Source: JAOBAU01 sp034667465
GTDB lineage: Bacteria > Acidobacteriota > Thermoanaerobaculia > Gp7-AA8
Length of the DNA stretch: 64,000 bases
Assembly: GCA_034667465.1 (NCBI GenBank)
Contig: JAXDJV010000024.1
Location: 124,001 to 188,000 of the forward strand
Direction of reading: 5' to 3'
Positions 35,383 to 43,129 of this stretch are shown here, piece after piece (position 1 is the first letter of the stretch; each line of letters opens with the position of its first letter). Under the pieces are notes generated by a model. It had not been told where the DNA came from. It saw only the letters and a list, made by a program, of their open reading frames with translations, and searched no databases. A program made the translations under genes and the position numbers.

Positions 35383-36500
35383 AGCGCGCTGCTGATCTCG
35401 CGCACGACTTCCGCGAGCTGGTCGCGCTGCAGTTCGGGATAGATCGGGATGGCCAGCGTCTGCGCCGCCGCCAGCTCCGAATTCTCAAAACGATCGTGCG
35501 CACCCGGGACGTCGCGGAAGCATTCCTGCGCCGGCAGCGTCAGCGGGTAATAGATCTCGCAGCCGATACCGCGCGACTTCAGATGCTCGAGCACGCGGTC
35601 GCGCGTCTCGCGTCCTTCCGGGAAACGGACGATGTACTGATTGAAGACGTGACGGCGGCCGGGCAGCTCTTCCGGCAGCACGACGCGACCGTCGGTCTTC
35701 GCATCGGCGAACAGCTCGCGATAGCTTTCGGCATTGCGGCGACGACCTTCCGTCCACGATTCGAGATGCGGAAGCTTGACGTGCAGCACCGCCGCCTGCA
35801 GCGCGTCGATGCGGAAGTTGCCGCCGACGTAGTGATGAAAATACTTCGGCCGCATGCCGTGCACGCGGTAGTCGAACAGTTTCTGCGCGAGCGCGTCGTC
35901 GCCGACCGTAACCGCTCCCGCATCCCCGAACGCGCCGAGATTCTTCGACGGAAAAAAAGAGAAGCAGCCGATCGCGCCGAGCGTGCCGGCGCGGCGCCCT
36001 TCGTAATCGGCGCCGACCGCCTGCGCCGCATCTTCAACGACGGCGATGTGGTGCTTCGCGGCGATGGCGTTGATCTCGTTCATCGGCGCGCACTGACCAT
36101 AGAGATGCACCGGCATGATCGCTTTCGTGCGCGGCGTGATCAGCGCTTCGATACGCGTCGGATCGATGTTGTAGTCGGTGAGGTCGATGTCGCAGAAGAC
36201 CGGCACCGCGCCGAGGCGAGCGACGACGCCTGCGGTGGCGAAGAACGAATAGGCCGGGACGATGATTTCATCGCCGTGACCGACGCCGAGCACCATCAGC
36301 GCGATGAGCAGCGCGTCGGTTCCCGACGAAAGTGCGATGGCGTGCTTCGCGTGACAGTACGTCGCGAAGTCGTGCTCGAAGTCGTCGACTTTCTTTCCGA
36401 GGATGAAGTGCTGCGACTCGTAAACCTCTTCGGTTACGCGGAGCACTTCGTCGCGAATGGTGGCGTATTGCGCTTTGAGATCGAGCAACGGGATCGGCAT
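35379..36500 (-). CDS. DegT/DnrJ/EryC1/StrS-family aminotransferase
   Basis: 373 aa PLP enzyme starting MPIPLLDLKAQYATIRDEV. VVEDAAQAVGADYEGRRAG precedes FSFFPSKNLGAFGDAGAV, which carries the PLP-binding lysine. HVFNQYIVRFPEGRETRD completes the fold. These enzymes transaminate keto-sugar nucleotides to amino sugars, so the polysaccharide probably contains an amino-deoxy sugar. An 116-nt gap separates its start from the divergent secreted protein at 36617. Confidence 0.92.
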   Translation of the reverse strand: MPIPLLDLKAQYATIRDEVLRVTEEVYESQHFILGKKVDDFEHDFATYCHAKHAIALSSGTDALLIALMVLGVGHGDEIIVPAYSFFATAGVVARLGAVPVFCDIDLTDYNIDPTRIEALITPRTKAIMPVHLYGQCAPMNEINAIAAKHHIAVVEDAAQAVGADYEGRRAGTLGAIGCFSFFPSKNLGAFGDAGAVTVGDDALAQKLFDYRVHGMRPKYFHHYVGGNFRIDALQAAVLHVKLPHLESWTEGRRRNAESYRELFADAKTDGRVVLPEELPGRRHVFNQYIVRFPEGRETRDRVLEHLKSRGIGCEIYYPLTLPAQECFRDVPGAHDRFENSELAAAQTLAIPIYPELQRDQLAEVVREISSAL

Positions 36501-36616
36501 GGCGGCGAGAGTGTAATCGAAAGTTCCCCCAACGCTCCGCGTGCATGGCGCGTATCAACGGGCAATTACAGCGGCGATCAAAACAGCCGCCCCGCAGGAA
36601 AGAAGGAGACATTCCC

Positions 36617-37690
36617 ATGAGACTCAAACACATCATTACCGCAGGCACCATTGCGCTCATGCCGCTCGTCGCAGGCGCAGCAAGCATCATCGTTCCGGTG
36701 GCCGGTTCCGGCCCGGGCTCGAACAACAGTCTTTGGCAGAGCGAGCTGACGCTGCACAACACCAGCGCGTCCGTGGTGAAAGTCGGCGTGACGTTCCGCG
36801 ACCGCACCACGACCAAAACCGAAGAGGTGACGATCCCGGCGCGCGGCACGGTGTCGATGCATGACGTCGTCGCCACGACCTTCGAACGTCCGTCGACGAC
36901 CGGCGGCATCGAAGTGACCGTGCCGGACGCATTCGCGCAGAAGATCGCCGTCAGCTCGCGCATTCTCAACGTCTCGCCGACCGGTGAGTTCGGCCAGGAT
37001 GTCGATGCCGTGCGCGCAGAAGACGCGCCGGTCACCGGCGAGCTGAGCATCCTTCAGGCGCCGTCGTCGGCAACCGCATACCGATTCAACTTCGGCGTTT
37101 ACGCCATCGGCGCCACCGCCGTTCGGTGGGAACTGATTCGCGCCGACGGCACCGTCGCCGCGTCGCGCAACGTGAACTACGCGGAGAGCTCGCAGACGCA
37201 GTACAACAACGGCGTCGCGACGTTCTTCAATGTCGAAGCGAAGGACAACGATTCGATCCACGCACTCATCACTGAAGGCAAAGCGATCTTCTACGGCAGC
37301 GCGGTCAACAACGCCACCGGCGATCCGTACTACGTCCGCGGCTTCCGCACTCGCGAAGACATCCGCCTCAGCTTCATCGGCATCGATACGAATGAAGACG
37401 GAGTCGTCGATGTGTTCGACGCCGATCACGACGGTGTCGTCGATCAGCCGCTCGACATCTACACGTCGCTCTTCCCTAACTACTTCCGCCTCGTCAGCAA
37501 CACTGACGGCGGCCTCGCCGTCACCTATCACCTCGTCGACGCGCCGCGCGACGCCGAGCTGCTCGACGGCAACGGCACCGTGGTCTGGGCGCCGGGCGGC
37601 GACGTCAAAGGTCAGAACGGCGTGCTGAAAGTCAGCGCGACGTCGGGCTACGAGACGACGATCCTCACGATCCCGGTTCGCTTCCGCTAA
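36617..37690 (+). CDS. Secreted protein of unknown function with EF-hand-like loops
   Basis: Predicted 357 aa from ATG 36617 with an AAGGAG site 9-14 nt upstream. A signal peptide (about 1-21, ending AGAA) leads a beta-rich protein with no catalytic motif I recognise. Near residues 255-280 there are Asp-rich loops (DTNEDGVVDVFDADHDG) that resemble calcium-binding EF-hand or dockerin loops. A strong terminator follows directly, so it is probably monocistronic. The function is unknown. Confidence 0.78.
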   Translation: MRLKHIITAGTIALMPLVAGAASIIVPVAGSGPGSNNSLWQSELTLHNTSASVVKVGVTFRDRTTTKTEEVTIPARGTVSMHDVVATTFERPSTTGGIEVTVPDAFAQKIAVSSRILNVSPTGEFGQDVDAVRAEDAPVTGELSILQAPSSATAYRFNFGVYAIGATAVRWELIRADGTVAASRNVNYAESSQTQYNNGVATFFNVEAKDNDSIHALITEGKAIFYGSAVNNATGDPYYVRGFRTREDIRLSFIGIDTNEDGVVDVFDADHDGVVDQPLDIYTSLFPNYFRLVSNTDGGLAVTYHLVDAPRDAELLDGNGTVVWAPGGDVKGQNGVLKVSATSGYETTILTIPVRFR

Positions 37691-37713
37691 TCCCGCCGGA
37701 GAGCTGCCCTCCG

Positions 37714-37746
37714 CGCGCCGCTCCGAAAAGGGGCGGCGCGTTTTTT
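37714..37746 (+). terminator. Intrinsic terminator
   Basis: An 11-bp GC-rich stem (CGCGCCGCTCC / GGGGCGGCGCG, one G-T pair) with a GAAAA loop is followed by six T residues at 37741-37746. It ends the secreted-protein gene, and the T-run overlaps the tyrS stop codon on the other strand. Confidence 0.9.
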
Positions 37747-38950
37747 ATGCGAAGACGATTTTCGCGAAGCGCCGCTTGCCGACTTTCAGCAGATACGACT
37801 TCCCTGCCGTCGCATCGAGCGTCTGCTTCAGTCCCTCGACCTTCACGTCGTCGACGAGCACGCCGCCCTGAGCGATCAGCCGCTGCGCATCTTTGTTCGA
37901 CTCGGTAAGTCCGGCCGCGGTGATGACGCGGCTGACGAGCTGCGGCTCCGGCGACGCGTCGAGCCGCTTCTCTTCCACGTCGGCCGGCGCCTGTCTCTCA
38001 CTGAAGATCCGTCGAAACTCCGCCTCGGCTGCGTCGGCACCTTCGGCATCGTGGAAATCGCGGATGATCGATTTCGCCAGCTCGCGCTTTGCTTCCATTG
38101 GATGGAGCGCGCCGCTGGAAACGGATTCGCGTTTCGTGTTGATCTCGGCCGGCGTCAGGTCGGTCGTCAACAGGTAGTACTTCCACATCAGCTCATCGCT
38201 GATCGACATCACCTTCCCGAAAATCGCGCCGGGCGCTTCGTTGATACCGATGTAGTTGCCGAGCGATTTCGACATCTTCTCGATGCCGTCGAGCCCTTCG
38301 AGCAGCGGCATCGTCATGACGACCTGCGGCTCCTGTCCGTACTCGCGCATCAGGTCGCGGCCGACGAGCAGATTGAAGAGCTGGTCGGTGCCGCCAAGCT
38401 CGACGTCGGCTTTCATCGCCACGGAGTCGTAGCCCTGCGCGAGCGGATAGAGCAGCTCGTGCAATGCGATCGGCTGATGTGCACCGAAGCGTTTCGAGAA
38501 GTCGTCGCGCTCGAGCATGCGCGCCAGCGTGTATTTGCCGGCGAGCTTGATCATGCCGTCGGCGCCGAGCGCCATGAGCCATTCGGAGTTGAACTGAATC
38601 TCCGTTTTGATCGGATCGAGAATCTTGAAGACCTGCTGCTTGTAGGTCTCGGCGTTCTGCAGAATTTCTTCTTTCGTCAGCGCCGGACGCGTCGCCTTCT
38701 TGCCGGTCGGATCGCCGATCAGTCCCGTGAAATCGCCAATCAGAAAAATGACGCGATGTCCAAGCTGCTGGAAGTGTTTCATCTTCCGCATCAGCACCGT
38801 GTGGCCGAGGTGGATGTCGGGGGCGGTCGGATCGAAACCAGCTTTGATGGTGAGCGGTTTGCCGCGCGAGAGTTTCGAGCGAAGGTCGTTCCGTTCGATG
38901 AGATCAACGGAGCCCTTCGCGAGGTAGTCGAGTTGTTCGTCGAGATTCAT
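37745..38950 (-). CDS. tyrS: Tyrosyl-tRNA synthetase
   Basis: 401 aa class I synthetase: KAGFDPTAPDIHLGHTVLM contains the HIGH-type motif (HLGH), and GIEKMSKSLGNYIGI contains KMSKS. A C-terminal S4-like RNA-binding segment (AQRLIAQGGVLVDDVKVEG) is present. It charges tRNA-Tyr in the cytoplasm. This long, HLGH-type form is the TyrZ-like bacterial class. Confidence 0.96.
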   Translation of the reverse strand: MNLDEQLDYLAKGSVDLIERNDLRSKLSRGKPLTIKAGFDPTAPDIHLGHTVLMRKMKHFQQLGHRVIFLIGDFTGLIGDPTGKKATRPALTKEEILQNAETYKQQVFKILDPIKTEIQFNSEWLMALGADGMIKLAGKYTLARMLERDDFSKRFGAHQPIALHELLYPLAQGYDSVAMKADVELGGTDQLFNLLVGRDLMREYGQEPQVVMTMPLLEGLDGIEKMSKSLGNYIGINEAPGAIFGKVMSISDELMWKYYLLTTDLTPAEINTKRESVSSGALHPMEAKRELAKSIIRDFHDAEGADAAEAEFRRIFSERQAPADVEEKRLDASPEPQLVSRVITAAGLTESNKDAQRLIAQGGVLVDDVKVEGLKQTLDATAGKSYLLKVGKRRFAKIVFA

Positions 38951-38988
38951 AGCGCGCGATTGTAGCGGGCACGGGCGGGCACGGCCCG

Positions 38989-39049
38989 GCGGGCACGGCC
39001 CGCTGCGCTGGTTCGCACAGCGGCGGCCTACGGCTTCGCGGCGGATGAA
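38989..39049. repeat. 61-bp intergenic repeat, copy B
   Basis: Same repeat as 31423-31483, in the gap upstream of tyrS. It is preceded by a short GCGGGCACGGCC direct duplication (about 38964-39000), so the left part is locally amplified. Confidence 0.7.
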
Positions 39050-39076
39050 CGCCGGCCTCTCGTATACGCCGGCTGA

Positions 39077-39475
39077 CTACTGCGCCCAGATCGCGCGCAC
39101 GTCGATCTCCACACCGTCGAACGGCGCGGCGGTCAGTCGACGATCGTACGTGTCGTAAAACCATCCGGCACTCGCGCGCTGCAGCACATCGATCACGCGC
39201 AGCTCCGAATCGATTCGCCATACCGAGCCGACGCCATGCTTTGCGTACGCTTTCGTTTCGCCGTGCGGCGCGACGTCGCAAACCCAGTCGGGCACGCCGG
39301 TGTCGCTGCCATCACGCCAGCCGGCGACGTCGGGCGCGATCGTCTCGCCGCCCAGCTCCAGCGTCCGTCCGAATGCGAACGACCACGAATCGTAGTCGGC
39401 GCCGGCTGCGATCTGCGCGCAGAGCTTCGCCAGCGCGCGGGCATTCTCGTCGGTCAGCGGCAGGCGTTCCGTCAT
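39077..39475 (-). CDS. Uma2-like (DUF820) putative nuclease-fold protein
   Basis: Predicted 132 aa from ATG 39475 (MTERLPLTDENARAL). The middle, IAPDVAGWRDGSDTGVPDWV followed by APHGETKAYAKHGVGSVWRI, matches the Uma2 family with its PD-(D/E)xK-like fold. The usual upstream E of that active site is not obvious, and the protein is shorter than the ~190-aa norm, so it may be inactive. It is divergent from cdd with a 37-nt gap. Confidence 0.6.
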   Translation of the reverse strand: MTERLPLTDENARALAKLCAQIAAGADYDSWSFAFGRTLELGGETIAPDVAGWRDGSDTGVPDWVCDVAPHGETKAYAKHGVGSVWRIDSELRVIDVLQRASAGWFYDTYDRRLTAAPFDGVEIDVRAIWAQ

Positions 39476-39512
39476 GGCGCAATTGTACCGATTGCGATAA
39501 CCTCGCGCGTCC

Positions 39513-39899
39513 ATGACTGACCTCATCGAAGAAGCTAAAAAGGCTCGCGAAAACGCGGTCGCTCCCTTCTCGAAGTTCAAAGTCGGCGCCGCGCTCGTCA
39601 CCGCGGAAGGGAAAGTCTTCCACGGCTGCAACGTCGAAAACTGCACCTACGGACTGACGGTCTGCGCGGAACGCGTGGCGCTCTTGTCGGCGCTCGCGGC
39701 GGGCGAACGGAAGTTCACCGCCATCGCCGTCGTCACGCAGTCCGATGTGCCCGGCACGCCGTGCGGTCCATGCCGCCAGCTGATGTGGGAGTACTGCGGC
39801 GACATCGACATCGCGCTCGCCAATCTCAAAGGCGATCGCACCGATTACAAGCTCTCCGAACTCTTCCCCCACCCGTTCTACTTCTCGCTGGAGGACTGA
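39513..39899 (+). CDS. cdd: Cytidine deaminase
   Basis: 128 aa, the normal length for homotetrameric cytidine deaminases. Zinc-site motifs are visible: TVCAERVALLSAL (CAE) and TPCGPCRQLMWEY (PCxxC). NVENCTYGLT precedes the first. It hydrolytically deaminates cytidine or deoxycytidine to uridine for pyrimidine salvage. Its TGA shares an A with the ATG of the next gene, so the two are translationally coupled. Confidence 0.95.
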   Translation: MTDLIEEAKKARENAVAPFSKFKVGAALVTAEGKVFHGCNVENCTYGLTVCAERVALLSALAAGERKFTAIAVVTQSDVPGTPCGPCRQLMWEYCGDIDIALANLKGDRTDYKLSELFPHPFYFSLED

Positions 39900-41287
39900 T
39901 GCTTCGCCGTTCGCTTCTCACACTCTGCGTCGCACTCGTCGCGGCGCTCGCGAATGCCGCACCGAAACAGATCGATCTGCTCATCACCGGCGGCACCGTC
40001 CTGACGATGGCCGGCCCGTCGATCGAGAATGGCTCGGTCGCCATCGATGACGGAAAGATCGTCGCCGTCGGACTCTCGTCCGACATCGACAAAAAGTACA
40101 CCGCGAAGACGACCATCGACGCGCACGGCAAGGCGGTGATGCCGGGTCTCATCAACACGCACACACACGTTCCGATGACGCTCTTCCGCGGCATCGCCGA
40201 CGATCGCGATCTGATGGACTGGCTGCAGAACTTCATCTTCCCGGCGGAAGCGAAGAACGTGACGCGCGACTTCGTCCGCGCCGGTACGCGGCTCGCCGCC
40301 GCGGAAATGATCCGCTCCGGCACGACGACGTTCACCGACATGTATTACTTCGAAAGCGACATCGCCGACGAGACGAAAAAGGCCGGCCTGCGCGCGGTTC
40401 TTGGCGAGACGCTCATCGATTTCCCCGCACCCGACAACAAGACGTGGGACGCCGCCATCGATTACATGCGCGGCTACGTCAAGCAATGGAAAGGCGATCG
40501 TCTCGTCACTCCCGCGTTCGCACCACACGCGCCGTTCACGGTCTCGCGCGAACATCTGATTCAGGTGCGCGCGCTGGCGACGGAGCTCGGCGTTCCGATT
40601 CTGATTCACGTTTCCGAAACGAAGAACGAGCTGCAGCAGGTCGCCGCGAAGCAGAACGGGATGACGCCCGGAAACTATCTCGACTCGATCAACTTCCTCG
40701 GGCCCGACGTCGTCGCCGCACACGGCGTCTGGCTGACGCCCGAAGAGCAGGCGATCTTCGCGAAGAAGAAGACCGGCGTCGCGCATTGTCCGGAGAGCAA
40801 CATGATGCTCGCCTCCGGAATCGCGCCGGTCGTCGACATGCTCCACGCCGGCATGAACGTCGGCCTCGGCACCGACGGTCCGGCCGGCTCCAACAACAAC
40901 CTCGATATGTTCGAAGAAGCAGCGTCGGCAGCGCGTCTGGCGAAAGTATCGAAAGGCGATCCGAAAGCGATGTCCGCACACGCCGCGCTCGAGATGGCGA
41001 CCATCTGCGGCGCGCGCGTCCTCGGCATGGACAAGCGCATCGGGTCGCTCGAAACCGGCAAACAGGCCGACGTCATCATCATCGATCTGCAGCAGCCGAG
41101 AATTCAGCCGGTCTACAACGTCGAATCGGCGATCGTTTACGCGGCGTCGGGAAGCGCCGTCGACACGACCATCGTCGATGGAAAAATCCTGATGCGCGGC
41201 GGCAAAGTGCTGACCGTCGACGTCCCGGCCGCGGTTGCAAAAGCGAAACAGATCCGCAACGCGGTGCTGCAGAGTTTGAAGAAGTAG
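39899..41287 (+). CDS. Exported amidohydrolase, MtaD/SAH-deaminase-like
   Basis: Predicted 462 aa from ATG 39899. A signal peptide (about 1-21, LVAALANAA) precedes the amidohydrolase domain. Metal-site motifs are PGLINTHTHVPMTLFRG (HxH), HAPFTVS, LIHVSETKNEL and GLGTDGPAGSNNNLDMFEE. This ATZ/TRZ-type group includes 5'-methylthioadenosine/S-adenosylhomocysteine deaminases. Coupling to cdd supports a nucleoside-deaminating role, but an exported location would be unusual for that; the exact substrate is uncertain. Confidence 0.85.
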   Translation: MLRRSLLTLCVALVAALANAAPKQIDLLITGGTVLTMAGPSIENGSVAIDDGKIVAVGLSSDIDKKYTAKTTIDAHGKAVMPGLINTHTHVPMTLFRGIADDRDLMDWLQNFIFPAEAKNVTRDFVRAGTRLAAAEMIRSGTTTFTDMYYFESDIADETKKAGLRAVLGETLIDFPAPDNKTWDAAIDYMRGYVKQWKGDRLVTPAFAPHAPFTVSREHLIQVRALATELGVPILIHVSETKNELQQVAAKQNGMTPGNYLDSINFLGPDVVAAHGVWLTPEEQAIFAKKKTGVAHCPESNMMLASGIAPVVDMLHAGMNVGLGTDGPAGSNNNLDMFEEAASAARLAKVSKGDPKAMSAHAALEMATICGARVLGMDKRIGSLETGKQADVIIIDLQQPRIQPVYNVESAIVYAASGSAVDTTIVDGKILMRGGKVLTVDVPAAVAKAKQIRNAVLQSLKK

Positions 41288-41310
41288 CGCCGCGGTCGTA
41301 GCATCCGCGG

Positions 41311-42615
41311 ATGCGAAAAGTTCTCCTGACCCTCACCCTTCTTCTCGCGGCCGCCGCGGCGCGCGCGAAGGAGGTGCTCCCGTTCATCGAGAATGACTAC
41401 TCGAAGGCGATCGCCCGCGCGAAAACGAGCAAGCTCCCGCTGTTCGTCGAAGCGTGGGCACCGTGGTGACACACGTGCCGCTCGATGCGGGCTTACGTCC
41501 TGACGGACAAAGCTCTCGAGCGGTATGCCGGACGGTTCGTCTGGCTCGCGATTGACACCGAAAACGCGAAGAACGCCGCGTTCCTCAAACAGTTCCCGAT
41601 CCCGGTGCTGCCGACGCTGCTCGTCATCGATCCGAAGAAGGAAGCGGTCGCGCTGCGCTATCCCGGCGGCGCGACGGTCCCGCAGCTGAAGAAGCTGCTG
41701 GACGATGGAGAGCGCACAGTCAAAGGCAAGGGCAATTCCGCCGATGAAGCGCTGGCGCGCGCCGATCGTCTCGCGTCATCCGGCAAGACGAAGGAAGCGG
41801 CGGCCGCATATGACGAGGCGATCAAAAACGCGCCGAAAGGGTGGTCGCAACTCGGCCGGGCATCGGAATCGCTCGTGCTGGCGCTGTCGATGTCCGATCA
41901 GGGCGAAGCGTGCGCGACGCGCGCGGCCGCGCTCTATCCGCGGGTGCGCGGCACGATCTCCGGCGTCAACGTCGCGGCGGTCGGCGTCGGATGCGCAACG
42001 GAATTGCCAGCCGAGAATGCGAAGCGTAAGGCGCTGCTGACGACGCTCGAAACGGCCACGCGCGAAGCGTTCGACGATAAGAAGATCGTCATGTCGGGCG
42101 ACGATCGCTCCGGGCTTTATCAATCTCTGATCGACGCGCGCAACGCGGCCGGCGACAAAGAGGGAGCGCAGAAGCTAACCGAAGAGTGGTCGGCGTTCCT
42201 CGATGCCGAAGCAGCCAAAGCAAAAACGCCCGAGCAGCGCGCCGCATACGATCCTCATCGTCTCGGCGCGTACATGGCGCTCAAGCATCCCGAGAAAGCT
42301 GTGCCGATGCTGCAGCAGACGGAACGCGATCTTCCCGACGACTACAACGCGCCGGCGCGTCTCGCTTCCGCGTACAAAGCGATGGGGAAATTCGACGACG
42401 CGCTCGCCGCGAACGATCGCGCGCTGGCGAAGGCGTACGGTCCGCGCAAGATCGGCATCTATCGCACGCGCGCCGACATCTACACCGCGAAAGGCGACGC
42501 CGCCGCCGCGAAGGAAACGATCAACGAAGCGATTCGATACGCGGAGTCGCTGCCGGAAGGCCAGAAGAGCGACCGGACGATTGCCGCCTTGAAGAAGAAG
42601 CTGGAAACAATGTGA
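41311..42615 (+). CDS. Thioredoxin-fold selenoprotein (predicted UxxC) with C-terminal TPR-like repeats
   Basis: The frame from ATG 41311 to 42615 is open except for TGA at 41467-41469 (codon 53). That codon sits at the first active-site Cys of a thioredoxin motif: WAPW-U-HTC-RSM. Read as selenocysteine it gives 434 residues: signal peptide (1-19), thioredoxin domain (about 20-135, with cis-Pro loop IPVLPTLLVID) and alpha-helical TPR-like repeats (about 140-430). Coding pattern and homology continue unchanged across the TGA, and the ATG at 41485 would cut off half the thioredoxin fold. It is probably a periplasmic thiol/selenol redox protein. A Cys-to-stop mutation or sequencing error is the alternative. 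Confidence 0.75.
41491..41513 (+). promoter_or_regulatory. Candidate SECIS hairpin for the thioredoxin-TPR gene
   Basis: Stem GCUU-AC-GUCC / GGAC-A-AAGC encloses loop UGAC. The loop begins 32 nt after the TGA, within the usual bacterial range, and has G in its second position. Another hairpin at 41473-41498 (loop UCGAU) is nearer the TGA and less canonical. The assignment is tentative. Confidence 0.4.
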
Positions 42616-42623
42616 AGCAACAG

Positions 42624-42648
42624 GACGGCGGGCGCTTCGCCCGCCGTC
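42624..42648. terminator. GC-rich hairpin between convergent genes
   Basis: A perfect 11-bp stem GACGGCGGGCG / CGCCCGCCGTC with a CTT loop fills the gap between the convergent thioredoxin-TPR and cupin genes. No U-tract follows on either side. Its core recurs at 45860-45880 and 32983-32998, so it may be a REP-like palindrome serving as a transcript end. Confidence 0.45.
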
Positions 42649-43126
42649 ACCGCATCTCGAAATCGGCGAACTCGAATCCCGGCGCGACGAAGCAGGCCAC
42701 CAGCGTGTAATCGCCCATCGTCTCCGCCGATTGCCATTCGCCGCGCGGCACGACGATGAACGGCGTTCCACCTTCGGCCAGCGGCGCGAGCAGATCACTT
42801 CGCTCGGACTGCCACAGCGTGATCGCGCTTCCTTCGAGATACGTCCAGATCTCGTCGGACGCGACGCGATGCCACTGGCTTCGCTCACCGCGCACGAGCA
42901 GGAAGTAGATCGCCGTCAGCGCGCTGCGCTCGTCCGCGCCGCGCATGACGTTCGCGTCGGAACGAAACGTCTGCCGGTACCAGCCACCTTCCGGATGACG
43001 CTCGAGCCGCAACTCGTCGATCAGAATTGCGGCCCGAGCCGGCACGGCCGGCTGCGCAGGTGGCAGAGCCCTCGCGTCGTTTCCGATTCTGCCGACCTCC
43101 GCGGTGTCATTGGATGCGTTCATCAA
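42647..43126 (-). CDS. DUF985-type cupin
   Basis: 159 aa. The cupin core follows a ~35-residue Ala/Pro-rich lead: LERHPEGGWYRQTFRSD, TAIYFLLVRGERSQWHRV and DEIWTYLEGSAITLW are hallmarks of the DUF985 cupin family. The last part, MGDYTLVACFVAPGFEFADF, is also conserved. No reaction is established for the family to my knowledge. It begins 3 nt downstream of the matrixin gene, so the two may be co-transcribed. Confidence 0.85.
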   Translation of the reverse strand: MMNASNDTAEVGRIGNDARALPPAQPAVPARAAILIDELRLERHPEGGWYRQTFRSDANVMRGADERSALTAIYFLLVRGERSQWHRVASDEIWTYLEGSAITLWQSERSDLLAPLAEGGTPFIVVPRGEWQSAETMGDYTLVACFVAPGFEFADFEMR

Positions 43127-43129
43127 TCG

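Noticed and set aside
39077..39475. Uma2-like gene as the toxin of a toxin-antitoxin pair
   Set aside because: No antitoxin-like partner gene adjoins it, and the protein is short with an unclear active site.
41467..41469. TGA as an ordinary nonsense mutation making a pseudogene
   Set aside because: No other lesion exists in the 1.3-kb frame, the codon falls precisely on the catalytic Cys, and a second gene at 53358 shows the same pattern.
41473..41498. A first hairpin after the thioredoxin TGA as the main SECIS candidate
   Set aside because: Its loop (UCGAU) lacks a G at the first two positions and begins only 13 nt from the TGA; the hairpin at 41491-41513 fits better.
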